This document shows, in pieces, positions 1 through 7,615 of a stretch of DNA of 64,000 bases. Both the position numbers and the translations under genes were made by a program. This DNA comes from Algibacter mikhailovii (GTDB lineage Bacteria > Bacteroidota > Bacteroidia > Flavobacteriales > Flavobacteriaceae). The notes beneath the pieces are model-generated. The model worked only from the letters and a program-made list of their open reading frames with translations. It was not told the origin of the DNA and did no database searches. Within the stretch, counting starts at the first letter, position 1. Every line of letters begins with the position of its first letter. The stretch spans positions 746,575 through 810,574 of the forward strand of contig NZ_BMWZ01000001.1 in assembly GCF_014651495.1 (NCBI RefSeq). Reading direction: 5' to 3'.

Positions 1-14
1 GAGTCTAAATAACA

Positions 15-410
15 ATGGAGGTACACTTAAAAATTATTGGAGTTTTATTAATGGCTTTAGCGTCAATTCACGTCTTTTTTCCAAAATATTTCAGCTGGAA
101 AGAAGAACTAAAATCCTTGAGTTTGATAAACCGACAAATGATGACAGTTCATACCTTTTTCATTGCCTTTGTGGTATTTCTAATGGGCTTACTTTGTCTG
201 ACATCTGCAACAGACTTAACTCAAACCAAATTTGGAAGAACAATAGCACTCGGACTTGGATTTTTTTGGGCAACCCGATTAATTTTTCAACTCTTTGTGT
301 ATTCAACAAAACTTTGGAAAGGCAAGACCTTTGAAACAACAATCCACATCGTATTTACGATATTTTGGATATATTTAACAAGCGTATTTTTATGGACTGG
401 ATTAAAATAA
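15..410 (+). CDS. Small multi-pass membrane protein, unknown function
   Basis: A 131-residue protein with four hydrophobic stretches (about residues 5-22, 45-65, 75-97 and 108-128), so probably a four-helix inner-membrane protein. I recognise no catalytic motif; the fold is loosely reminiscent of small DoxX-like or other four-helix membrane proteins, but that is a guess. It starts 14 bases inside the window, so its upstream context is not visible. Its stop codon is followed by the first copy of the hairpin repeat that separates several stand-alone genes in this region, which suggests a mobile or cassette-like single gene. No partner gene lies next to it. Confidence 0.6.
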   Translation: MEVHLKIIGVLLMALASIHVFFPKYFSWKEELKSLSLINRQMMTVHTFFIAFVVFLMGLLCLTSATDLTQTKFGRTIALGLGFFWATRLIFQLFVYSTKLWKGKTFETTIHIVFTIFWIYLTSVFLWTGLK

Positions 411-435
411 TAAACCGCGTTACGGTAGAAAAACT

Positions 436-577
436 CCAACTGCCAACACCGTACATAAAAAATTGCTAGTTTTAGCTAAACCAAAGTTAGTTGCTCGTTT
501 GCTTGCTTCTGATTTTCCTTCGGAAAATCCTCGCACACAAACTCGCAACTAACTCTACAAAAACACTTTACAAGCAA
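436..577. repeat. Long imperfect hairpin element, copy 1
   Basis: An intergenic element with nested inverted repeats. The innermost is GATTTTCC-TTCG-GGAAAATC-like at 511-530. Outside it, AGTTAGTTGC (from about 485) pairs with GCAACTAACT (about 545-554). It opens with CAACACCGT and closes near AACACTTTA. A 29-base stretch (508-536) recurs exactly at 4851-4879. It sits between two unrelated genes. Confidence 0.7.
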
Positions 578-592
578 GTAAAGTTAAAGAAA

Positions 593-1843
593 ATGAAAAA
601 AATTATAATATTAATTATAGGAGTGCATATTTGTATTTCCTGTAATAAAAAAAAACGTCATACAAATGAGTTGTTAGACCCTATGCAAATCGTTAGAGAT
701 TCTCTAACAACAGAACTGGAAGATATTTATGCACAAGGACTCACAAACGGTTTTGGAGTTGCTATAGTTAATGAAAAAGGAACATTGTATAGCAATGGAT
801 TTGGGTGGGCTGATAAAGCAAATCATATTGCTTATACCGAAAATACAATTCAACATATTGCTTCTATTTCTAAAACCTTTATCGGATTAGCATTAATGAA
901 GGCACACGAATTAGGAAAATTAAAATTAGATGACCCTATAGACAAATACCTTTTATTTGATGTGTCAAATCCTAATTACCCCAATGAAAAGATTACGATA
1001 CAACATTTAACTACTCATACGTCAACAATTGTAGACACAAAACATTATATGGAAAATGCTTGGATAATAGCACCTAATCAAGATTTATCAAATGTCTATG
1101 AAAATTATCCATATCAGCGTTTAAATCCTTCAACTACAGAAATATCAATGGAGCGTTTTTTGAAAGACTTTCTTACGGTTAAAGGCAAATATTATGATAA
1201 AGAAAATGGTTTTTTGAAGAACAAACCTGGTGGAAAATTTGAATATTCTAATATCGGAGCAACTCTGGCTGCCTTGATTATAGAGAAATCAACTGGGATA
1301 CCGTTTAATGAATTTACAAAGAAATACATTCTTCAACCCTTAGAAATGAACGCTACAGGTTGGGCATTAGAGGACGTTGATATATCCAAGCATTCAAGAT
1401 TGTATTATGATTTGAATATACCATTACCATTTTATGCGGCGATAACTTATCCAGACGGAATGCTTATTTCTTCCAGTAATGACATGGCAAAATATTTAAC
1501 AGAATTAATTAAGGGATACTCAGGTAATGGCACTCTGCTCAACAAAAAAAATTACAAAGCATTATTTACGCCCTATTTAAGTGAAGATAACTTCGATACC
1601 CGTAATGAACAAAACCCTTATAACGATGAGTATAACACCGGCATTTTTATGGGCTTTAGTGCCAAAGGGTATATTGGTCATACAGGAGGAGATGCTGGAG
1701 TTGTATCTTTTATGTTTTTTGATAAAGAAACCAAAACAGGGAGATATTTAATACGAAATACAAATAGTGATGATGAAAAAGGCCCTGGTCAATTTTATGA
1801 TATTTGGAAAAAGTTAGGTGAATACACCTTTAAACTGAATTAA
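593..1843 (+). CDS. Serine hydrolase, beta-lactamase/PBP class C fold
   Basis: A 416-residue protein starting at the ATG at 593; the open frame extends upstream, but only from here does a signal sequence follow directly (MKKIIILIIGVHICISC, a lipoprotein leader with Cys17). The beta-lactamase class C signature is complete: Ser91-x-x-Lys94 (SISK), Tyr218-Ser-Asn220 (YSN) and His363-Thr-Gly365 (HTG). Such proteins are usually exported esterases, D-amino-acid peptidases or carboxypeptidases; the substrate cannot be read from sequence. It stands alone, flanked on both sides by hairpin repeats and with no operon partner. A second, only distantly similar member lies at 12.8 kb. Resistance to beta-lactams should not be assumed. 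Confidence 0.85.
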   Translation: MKKIIILIIGVHICISCNKKKRHTNELLDPMQIVRDSLTTELEDIYAQGLTNGFGVAIVNEKGTLYSNGFGWADKANHIAYTENTIQHIASISKTFIGLALMKAHELGKLKLDDPIDKYLLFDVSNPNYPNEKITIQHLTTHTSTIVDTKHYMENAWIIAPNQDLSNVYENYPYQRLNPSTTEISMERFLKDFLTVKGKYYDKENGFLKNKPGGKFEYSNIGATLAALIIEKSTGIPFNEFTKKYILQPLEMNATGWALEDVDISKHSRLYYDLNIPLPFYAAITYPDGMLISSSNDMAKYLTELIKGYSGNGTLLNKKNYKALFTPYLSEDNFDTRNEQNPYNDEYNTGIFMGFSAKGYIGHTGGDAGVVSFMFFDKETKTGRYLIRNTNSDDEKGPGQFYDIWKKLGEYTFKLN

Positions 1844-1848
1844 TAGTA

Positions 1849-1995
1849 CGTGCTGCCGGTAACAAAGTGTATAAATATTGCTATTTATAGCTTGTTTACA
1901 AAAGTTCTCCCGGTTTTTTTATCTCTGATTTATTTGCTAATTTTAGTTTTTAAACCATGTAACAGAACCATACATAAGACGGTTGTAAGTAGTTA
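1849..1995. repeat. Hairpin element, diverged copy 2
   Basis: A diverged relative of the intergenic element. It begins with GCCGGTAACAAAGTGTATAA and ends near CATACATAAGACGGTTGTAA. The left edge keeps AACA-GTGTATAA-ATTGC spacing like copies 1 and 4; the inner hairpin is eroded. It separates the serine hydrolase from the PD40 lipoprotein. Confidence 0.45.
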
Positions 1996-2009
1996 AATTA
2001 ATCTAAGAA

Positions 2010-2915
2010 ATGAAAAAAATCATGAATATTTTTTCCGTATTACTATCCTTAGTATTTTTAAGTACTTGTAAAACTGAGAAATCCAAGGAAATAGGACATG
2101 ATTCTTTGAACATACAAAATCCTTATCTTGGTCAAAAACCACCAGGATTAAAACCTATACCATTTGCTCCAGGTCTTGTATGTACAGAAATTTATGAATA
2201 CGACGGTGCTTTCACCCCTGATATGAAGGCGTTTTATTTTATTAGAAGAGGAGAAAAAAATAAGGAATCAGCTTTTTATGAATACAAATACAATGAAATT
2301 AATAGAACATGGGAAAAATCAGAAATAGCATCTCCTTGGATAGGACGACCAGTAATAGCTCCTGATGGAGAAACAATGCATTTAGGTGATAGATTTCTAA
2401 AAAGGACAGCATCTGGATGGTCTGAACTACATAATCTTGCCCCACCTACTATAAGTAATGATTCTATGTACATTATGCGTCTTTCGTCATCTGCAAATGG
2501 TACATATTATTTTGACACTTATAAAGAGAATGATTCAACTTTTCCAATTCGCTATTCACGGTTGATAAATGGACAGCATGAAGAACCTATAGCTTTACCC
2601 GAGGCAATCAACACAGGAACTTTTTTAAGCCATCCATTTATAGCTCCTGATGAATCGTATTTATTATTTGATGCTGAAAGGGAAGATGGTTTTGGTGAAT
2701 CTGATATTTATATAAGTTTTAAACAAAAAGATGGCACTTGGGGTAATGGTATTAATTTGGGAGATAAAATAAACACCAACGCTTGGGAAGCTTCTGCAAG
2801 CATAACTCCCGATGGCAAACACCTTTTCTTTAGTAGAAATGTAGGTTCAAAAGATTTTGAAAATGTAGATATCTTTTGGGTAAGTTCAAAGGTAATAGAA
2901 AATTTAAGGTATTAA
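2010..2915 (+). CDS. PD40-type beta-propeller lipoprotein
   Basis: A 301-residue protein with a lipoprotein leader (lipobox LSTC, Cys20 or so). Repeats of the WD40-like PD40 type are visible: FTPDMKAFYFIRRG, IAPDGETMHL, IAPDESYLLFDAERED and ITPDGKHLFFSRN, each at a blade start. This marks a TolB-like beta-propeller with about four to six blades. Proteins like this in flavobacteria are surface or periplasmic binding modules with no known reaction. It is a single gene between hairpin repeats; nothing adjacent suggests a pathway. Confidence 0.75.
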   Translation: MKKIMNIFSVLLSLVFLSTCKTEKSKEIGHDSLNIQNPYLGQKPPGLKPIPFAPGLVCTEIYEYDGAFTPDMKAFYFIRRGEKNKESAFYEYKYNEINRTWEKSEIASPWIGRPVIAPDGETMHLGDRFLKRTASGWSELHNLAPPTISNDSMYIMRLSSSANGTYYFDTYKENDSTFPIRYSRLINGQHEEPIALPEAINTGTFLSHPFIAPDESYLLFDAEREDGFGESDIYISFKQKDGTWGNGINLGDKINTNAWEASASITPDGKHLFFSRNVGSKDFENVDIFWVSSKVIENLRY

Positions 2916-2918
2916 AAC

Positions 2919-3061
2919 AACAACTACTTCCAACACCGTTTAAAAACAATTTCTTGGTTATTGCCTACTCGGAAAATCCTGCGGATTTTCCTCTGGTTCG
3001 CTCTATTTTTATTAAGTTAGTTCCTTAATCACGCAACTATCCTTACACAAACACGTTAGGT
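2919..3061. repeat. Hairpin element, copy 3
   Basis: It opens with CTTCCAACACCGTT and closes with CAAACACGTTAGGT. The centre is a perfect hairpin GGAAAATCC-TGC-GGATTTTCC at about 2971-2991. The right edge GTTAGGT fits the pattern GTTRRRY known for integron attC core sites, while the left edge carries AAC. It separates the PD40 gene from the convergent transferase pair. Confidence 0.65.
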
Positions 3062-3114
3062 TTCATGGTTTTTCACCTTAAAAACATGCCTCATATTACA
3101 AACAATTTTAATTA

Positions 3115-3810
3115 CTATACGTAAACTAACTTTATAGTCAATGTTATAACATATATTACTATTCCGATTAATATTGTTTTGGGAAACTTAGGAATTTGAA
3201 TAGTTGATAAATTTAAACAAGCAACAAGAAACAAAAGAAGATATAGAGCTTCTGGAAAAAAACTAAATCCAAAAAAACTTTCAATTAAAAAAAATAAGGA
3301 CACTACAAGTCCATTATAGTCGACCGCTAATCCGGTATAGGTCTTTCCATCAGTAAGTCCGTAAATGTTGAAATAACTAAGCCGTATAGCACAAGCTGAA
3401 ATAATAACAAATGCTCCTGGTATATACCAAGGGTTATAATCGGAGTAACTCATTAAAATAATGGCTGGTAAAACACCAAAACTAACCATATCAATCAAAG
3501 AGTCTAATTGAGCTCCAAATACTCTATGAGCATTTGTTCTATTTTTCATTTTACTAGCGATTAAACCATCTAACCAATCGAACACTACCGACCAAGCACC
3601 AAATACAGCAGCTATATAAATCTCACCTAATATAGCAGCATAAATACCTAACAAAGCACTCAATAGTCCTAAAAGAGTAACTATATTTGGTAAATCAAAA
3701 ATAAACCTGAACATACTTAATTGACTAGTTGCTAAAGCTTCTTTAAGTTTATGAGCCTCTAGTGCGTTCTTATTCTCCTTTCTAGTTATAATAGTATTAT
3801 CCGATGGCAT
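3115..3810 (-). CDS. CDP-alcohol phosphatidyltransferase, PssA-like
   Basis: A 231-residue integral membrane enzyme. The CDP-alcohol phosphotransferase signature is present as Asp78-x-x-Asp81-Gly82, then Ala85, followed by Gly99-x3-Asp103-x3-Asp107; the spacer before Gly99 is a few residues longer than the classical form. The stretch AQLDSLIDMVSFG closely resembles phosphatidylserine synthase (type II) sequences. About five membrane segments follow. Family knowledge: such enzymes move a phospho-alcohol between a CDP-linked donor and an alcohol. Its start overlaps the end of the cytidylyltransferase gene by 14 bases, so the two are translationally coupled. Together they may make and use a CDP-activated head group; the actual alcohol is unknown. 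Confidence 0.8.
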   Translation of the reverse strand: MPSDNTIITRKENKNALEAHKLKEALATSQLSMFRFIFDLPNIVTLLGLLSALLGIYAAILGEIYIAAVFGAWSVVFDWLDGLIASKMKNRTNAHRVFGAQLDSLIDMVSFGVLPAIILMSYSDYNPWYIPGAFVIISACAIRLSYFNIYGLTDGKTYTGLAVDYNGLVVSLFFLIESFFGFSFFPEALYLLLFLVACLNLSTIQIPKFPKTILIGIVIYVITLTIKLVYV

Positions 3811-4606
3811 AGGCTGGTTTTATATTATTAATTTCTCCTAATAATCTCTTTATAGGGAATAACTTCATCGCTTCTGTTAAATCTTTTAAAGTATCTATTT
3901 CATACCATGGTTTTTCGTCAAAAGAAACAGCCTCTAAAGAAAGAAGATCTTCATCAACTAATTCAGAAAAAACAGTTTCATAGTATCCGTTTACCTTTTC
4001 TTCTTTAATATGTGTATCTAACCTTTCACTTATAATTTTCCATGAAGACAAGGAAAAACTATATATGTTAACAGTCTTGTATTTTGTAGCATCATTACTA
4101 AAAGTAGTGTCAGTCTTAAAACCTAATACTTTTTTGTCTTTATTCATGGTAACAGTAGTTCCATTCATCCAATCCTTAATTCCAGCAACCGCCATTCTAT
4201 CAGGATACATCATTTCATTTAAAAGTGAAGGCTCAAAAACAAGGTCACTTTCTATTAAAATAAATGGTTCCTTCACAATTTCTCTAGCCATCCACAAAGA
4301 ATATATATTATTGGTTGTTTTGTAAAGTGGACTATGTATATACTCTATGCTAATATGGTCATATGTATCTCCTAGAAACTCCTCTATAGAAGTACTAAGA
4401 TGTCCTGTAACTACAATTAACTTTTTTATTCCTTGAGAGGATAAATTTTCGACAAGTCTAGCAAGTATGGAAACTTCGTTTACAAGTGTTAAACATTTTG
4501 GAGACTCATTGGTAAGCGGTAAAAGTCGACTCCCACGCCCTGCTGCTAATAATAATACTGTAGTGATACGGTTTTCACCCTGTAGAGTGTCTGAATTAAT
4601 CTTCAT
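3797..4606 (-). CDS. Nucleotidyltransferase, phosphocholine/sugar-phosphate cytidylyltransferase-like
   Basis: A 269-residue cytosolic protein with the nucleotidyltransferase signature near the N-terminus: LLLAAGRGSRLLPLTNESPK at residues 18-37, where the Gly-rich loop and Pro-Lys bind the nucleotide. A later acidic pair (ESDLVF) fits the metal-binding position. The size and the SPKCL motif match LicC-like phosphocholine cytidylyltransferases and small sugar-1-phosphate nucleotidyltransferases. It is the first gene of a two-gene unit and overlaps the CDP-alcohol transferase. The pairing recalls the fused inositol-phosphate cytidylyltransferase/DIPP synthase of thermophiles, or choline head-group pathways; which applies cannot be decided here. 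Confidence 0.75.
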   Translation of the reverse strand: MKINSDTLQGENRITTVLLLAAGRGSRLLPLTNESPKCLTLVNEVSILARLVENLSSQGIKKLIVVTGHLSTSIEEFLGDTYDHISIEYIHSPLYKTTNNIYSLWMAREIVKEPFILIESDLVFEPSLLNEMMYPDRMAVAGIKDWMNGTTVTMNKDKKVLGFKTDTTFSNDATKYKTVNIYSFSLSSWKIISERLDTHIKEEKVNGYYETVFSELVDEDLLSLEAVSFDEKPWYEIDTLKDLTEAMKLFPIKRLLGEINNIKPAYAIG

Positions 4607-4950
4607 ATGTTTATATAATTGAAATAATGAATAGCGCCATAAGTTTTAATAAAACACTTATGTGTTCTAAAAAAATATGCGTCCGAGGAGTGGTTACTGA
4701 TAACTCAACTATAAGTATGATGTCCGCTAATGAATAAAAAATATGCTTTGAAAGCTCATCAACAAAAAAAGATAGTGAAAGACAAACTTAAGATGTATAA
4801 AAATAATTGCTACATTATGCTTAATCAAAGATCGTTGCGGTTTTGTTACGTCTGATTTTCCTTCGGAAAATCCTCGCACGGAAACACGCAACTTTCCATA
4901 TATAACAACGTTACCCAACATTACCAAAAGAACGTTACGAATTCAACTTT
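4607..4950. other. Gene-free stretch with hairpin element only
   Basis: Between the cytidylyltransferase start and the remnant at 4951. Apart from hairpin copy 4 in its second half I see no gene, RNA or clear promoter. A 66-codon minus-strand frame across the repeat (4727-4927) has no protein-like composition and is ignored. Confidence 0.6.
4790..4922. repeat. Hairpin element, copy 4
   Basis: It starts with ATGTATAAAAATAATTGC and ends with ATATAACAACGTTACCC. The centre carries the same UUCG-loop hairpin as copy 1 (exact over 29 bases, 4851-4879). Flanking arms CGTTGCGGTTTTG and GGAAACACGCAAC pair imperfectly. Confidence 0.7.
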
Positions 4951-5139
4951 CTAGTTTTTATTATTATAAAATTCAATTTCTCTTTCAAAATAAACTTCTT
5001 CTTTTTCTTCTGGATGATTATATACATCACAATACTATACTTTTCTTGCAAAAATTCTAACTTTTAGAGATTTTGTAGGATTAACTTTTGCACACACTAT
5101 ATCACCTGATTTAAATAAATTACTTATCTTTTTTGATTT
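4951..5139 (-). pseudogene. Remnant of a small conserved protein with an in-frame TAG
   Basis: Translating the minus strand gives a protein-like string: SNLFKSGDIVCAKVNPTKSL, then KVRIFARKV, a TAG, then YCDVYNHPEEKEEVYFERE and IEFYNNKN before the stop. This resembles small (about 60 aa) Bacteroidota proteins with a GDIVCAK...NPTK...V.RY...YYC motif, where a Tyr would sit at the TAG. There is no ATG in frame at the upstream end. I read it as a decayed gene downstream of the cupin. The family recall is from memory and unverified. Confidence 0.4.
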
Positions 5140-5143
5140 TGCT

Positions 5144-5494
5144 CTATGGCTCTAAATCTTCATAACCACTTTTTAAAATAATTGAAAGCATCTTAAATCT
5201 TTCATTTGCTTCTATTGTATATAAAACATGACCAGGAATAATAATAGATTCATTCTTTTGTAAATATGTAGATATGTTGTCTACTACAATTTCTGCTTTT
5301 CCTTCAATTACATTTACAAATGTTGAAAAAGGTGTTTGTTTAGGCTTATAAACTTTGCCATAATCCAACGCTAAGGCCATTATATTGCCTGTTTTTTCAT
5401 TTAAGATGTGTCTAACAATTATAGTATTTGAAACATATTTCAGCTTATCGCTAATATTGAATGCCTTAAGGTTTTCAAATTCATAATTCTTCAT
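5144..5494 (-). CDS. Small cupin-domain protein
   Basis: A 116-residue single-domain cupin: PKQTPFSTFVNVIEGKAEIV covers the first conserved motif and KNESIIIPGHVLYTIEA the second. The metal-binding His/Glu set is poor (no HxH pair), so it may not bind metal in the usual way. No signal peptide, so cytosolic. Such proteins serve as small-molecule sensors or isomerase-like enzymes; the substrate is unknown. It lies upstream (in its own direction) of the decayed small gene at 4951 and downstream of a lysine-rich micro-protein at 5509. Confidence 0.7.
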   Translation of the reverse strand: MKNYEFENLKAFNISDKLKYVSNTIIVRHILNEKTGNIMALALDYGKVYKPKQTPFSTFVNVIEGKAEIVVDNISTYLQKNESIIIPGHVLYTIEANERFKMLSIILKSGYEDLEP

Positions 5495-5508
5495 AACACA
5501 AATTCTAT

Positions 5509-5622
5509 TTACTCGTTATTTTTGATTCGTCTCTTTTCTGCTTTAGCTTGTTTCTTTTCTTTAGCTGTCCTAGTTGGTGCTGTTTTGCTGTTTTTAGCTT
5601 TACCACTTTTTTCTTTTGACAT
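5509..5622 (-). CDS. Lysine-rich 37-residue micro-protein
   Basis: A short frame from ATG (5622-5620) to TAA (5511-5509). It begins MSKEKSGKAKNSKTAPTRTA and continues KEKKQAKAEKRRIKNNE: no hydrophobic residue apart from one Ile, and strongly basic. This is the composition of a nucleic-acid or ribosome-associated tail protein. An A/T-rich leader without Shine-Dalgarno precedes it, as is normal in Bacteroidota. It lies 14 bases upstream of the cupin start, so the two may be co-transcribed. I do not know its family; the codon-wise clean frame and lack of overlap with another gene support it as real. Confidence 0.5.
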   Translation of the reverse strand: MSKEKSGKAKNSKTAPTRTAKEKKQAKAEKRRIKNNE

Positions 5623-5714
5623 GATTATAATTTTTAAATATTAAATAATAACAAGTAATAGTTTATTTAATTGACAAGGACAGTTTTATGCATCATTTGT
5701 TTAACCAAAACAAG

Positions 5715-5738
5715 AAAGCAGACCTTTAAGTCTGCTTT
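5715..5738. terminator. Hairpin terminator-like repeat
   Basis: AAAGCAGAC and GTCTGCTTT form a perfect 9-bp stem around CTTTAA. Short T-rich flanks on both sides would allow use in either direction. Confidence 0.55.
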
Positions 5739-5880
5739 TCTAATTCCAGATAAATAAATCATCTGGACTTCCCTGACTGATTAATAGCCTTACAAAGATA
5801 ACTATGAGTTAATATAATTTGTTATACACTTTTTTGCGATAGTTACATAAATCACTGATTTAAAGTTTGCAAATAAAAAA

Positions 5881-5902
5881 AACAGTTTATTAAAAAACTG
5901 TT
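5881..5902 (-). terminator. Intrinsic terminator of the CsbD-like gene
   Basis: AACAGTT and AACTGTT pair around an A/T loop. On the minus strand a run of T follows immediately. It lies 27 bases beyond the stop codon of the gene at 5929. Confidence 0.6.
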
Positions 5903-5928
5903 CTTAATGAGTAGACTCAACTTATATT

Positions 5929-6174
5929 TTAGAATGCACTTGCAACGCTTTTAAAATTTGATTTCAAGATACCTATAACTTCATTTCTTTCCTTATGTAA
6001 CTTGTTTTCTAATCTCTTGATTAAATCTAATTCTTTACCACTTTCAAATTTTACATCTTCAGAAGATAATTTTGGATATTTTACTTTCAATGCTTTTGAT
6101 TGTTTGTCCCAATCACCACTAAATTTAAATAGCTCACTTGTCTTTTTCTCACCTTCTTTGTTCTTGGTTTCCAT
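5929..6174 (-). CDS. CsbD-like general stress protein
   Basis: An 81-residue hydrophilic protein starting at the ATG at 6174 (METKNKEGEKK); the longer open frame upstream is cysteine-rich and lacks protein character. The core DWDKQSKALKVKYPKLSSED then VKFESGKELDLIKRLENKL matches the pattern of CsbD-like stress proteins (a Trp, K.KLK.K...LT.EDL, EGK..EL..RL..KL). These are small helical proteins of unknown molecular role, induced by stress. It sits 100 bases downstream of the AraC-type regulator on the same strand, which may control it. A terminator follows. Confidence 0.65.
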   Translation of the reverse strand: METKNKEGEKKTSELFKFSGDWDKQSKALKVKYPKLSSEDVKFESGKELDLIKRLENKLHKERNEVIGILKSNFKSVASAF

Positions 6175-6274
6175 AATTATGTATTTAAAGTAGTGCTTAA
6201 TTGTACTACTATCACAAAGATGAGGACTAATACCCCGAAATGTGTTACAGAACAGACATATATGTTTACACATG

Positions 6275-6835
6275 TCACAGGTCTTCTAAATTGCTCTTTC
6301 TTTTTTTTCCTATTTTTTTATAAAATGAAGGTGTGTGTCCAGTAACTTTTTTGAATTGGTTAGACAAATGAGCTACACTACTGTAATTTAATTTATAGGC
6401 AATTTCAGTGAGATTAAGTTCATCATAAAGAATCAATTCTTTTGCCCTTTCTATTTTGTGCTTAATAATAAAATGCTGAATCGTAATTCCTTTTACTTCA
6501 GAAAACAAGTTTGATAGATACGTGTAATCATAATTCAATTTTTGTGCTATATAATCTGAATAATTAACTTTTGGAACTTCATCAGAATAATGAATCATTT
6601 CTATAATCACGTTTTTTATTTTATCTATAAGAATACTTCGTTTATCATCTATTAACTCTAACCCTGATATAGCTAAATTTGATTTTAATTCTTGTTTTTG
6701 AAGTTCAGAAATATCTTCTTTTATTTCTATCATTCCAAGCTCAACACTTGTATGATGTAAGCCCAGTTTCTCTAACTCATATTTGACAAAAAGCTTACAT
6801 CTTAAGCTTACCATATATTTTATATAGAGTTTCAT
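6275..6835 (-). CDS. AraC-family transcriptional regulator
   Basis: A 186-residue cytosolic protein. The C-terminal half (about 85-180) is an AraC/XylS DNA-binding domain with two helix-turn-helix units: DYIAQKLNYDYTYLSNLFSE and then LNLTEIAYKLNYSSVAHLSN with the end signature QFKKVTGHTPSFYK. The N-terminal 80 residues form a short domain without a cupin arm, of the type seen in small flavobacterial stress regulators. It is immediately upstream of the CsbD-like gene on the same strand, so a local stress-response pair is plausible but not shown. Confidence 0.85.
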   Translation of the reverse strand: MKLYIKYMVSLRCKLFVKYELEKLGLHHTSVELGMIEIKEDISELQKQELKSNLAISGLELIDDKRSILIDKIKNVIIEMIHYSDEVPKVNYSDYIAQKLNYDYTYLSNLFSEVKGITIQHFIIKHKIERAKELILYDELNLTEIAYKLNYSSVAHLSNQFKKVTGHTPSFYKKIGKKRKSNLEDL

Positions 6836-6961
6836 TAATATTTACGATTTAAAAAGCATTCTTATTTAGTTAAAGATAAACTATATAAGTCATCACGTAT
6901 GGAAAGTTGACTGAAATAAAAAACGTTGGATAACAAAGAACTGAGTTAAAAACAAGTGATT

Positions 6962-7347
6962 TTAAGCTATTCTTGAAACTAAGTTTTCATCATAAGGCAA
7001 ACCGCTTTTTGCAATTGCAAATGCCTGTTTCAATAACTTATTTGCCACGGCTATTAAGGCTAATTTTTTACTCTTTCCTTTCGCCACTAATCGTTCATAA
7101 ATTTCTCGGTAGGCCTTATTATGTTTACAGGCCGAAAAGGCACATAGAAATAATAGATTCCTTAACTTCTTATTACCTACTTTACTTATCCGACTGCGCC
7201 CTCTTACGCTGGTACCCGAGGCTCGTATGGTTGGTGTGATTCCTACATAACTACATAATTGTGATGCTGTTTCAAACTTCTTAAATCCATCGGTTACAAC
7301 TATTAAAAACAAGACTGTTTTAACACCCATACCAGGAATACTGACCC
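6962..7347 (-). pseudogene. IS110-family transposase, C-terminal fragment
   Basis: About 125 residues of the C-terminal (Transposase_20) domain of an IS110-family recombinase. Visible are SIPGMGVKTV at the broken 5' end, the LCSYVGITPTIRASGTS motif, and KVGNKKLRNLLFLCAFSACK. The N-terminal DEDD catalytic domain is missing: the frame ends at about 7347 in sequence that no longer looks like transposase. The usual length is about 320-340 residues, so roughly two thirds are gone. It is a dead remnant that marks past insertion activity in this accessory region. Confidence 0.85.
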
Positions 7348-7615
7348 GTCCTTAATAAAGGCTACATAATTTTAGACATTATGTACAGAAATGACAAAGT
7401 AACAAACAGTATTCAGAAGCTTTCAAACTGAAAATCTTTAAAAGATAAGTTTGGTAAAGCGAAAGTTAAAGAAAATTATATATGTATATTATAAAAAAAT
7501 TAGGCTATATTGAATAGCTTTTGACCTGGGGCTGAATACCATAGGATAATACTTAAGTGAAGAACGTGTTAAGTTTCACCAATTATGGAACTGTCCATGA
7601 ATTGATTATTTAATT

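Noticed and set aside
593-1843. Beta-lactam resistance gene
   Set aside because: Class C folds of this sort in flavobacteria are mostly esterases or peptidases. The SxxK, YxN and HTG motifs alone do not show beta-lactamase activity.
5793-5800. TATCTTTG (minus strand) as a promoter -7 box for the micro-protein gene
   Set aside because: No TTG at the required distance, and it would leave a leader of more than 150 bases.
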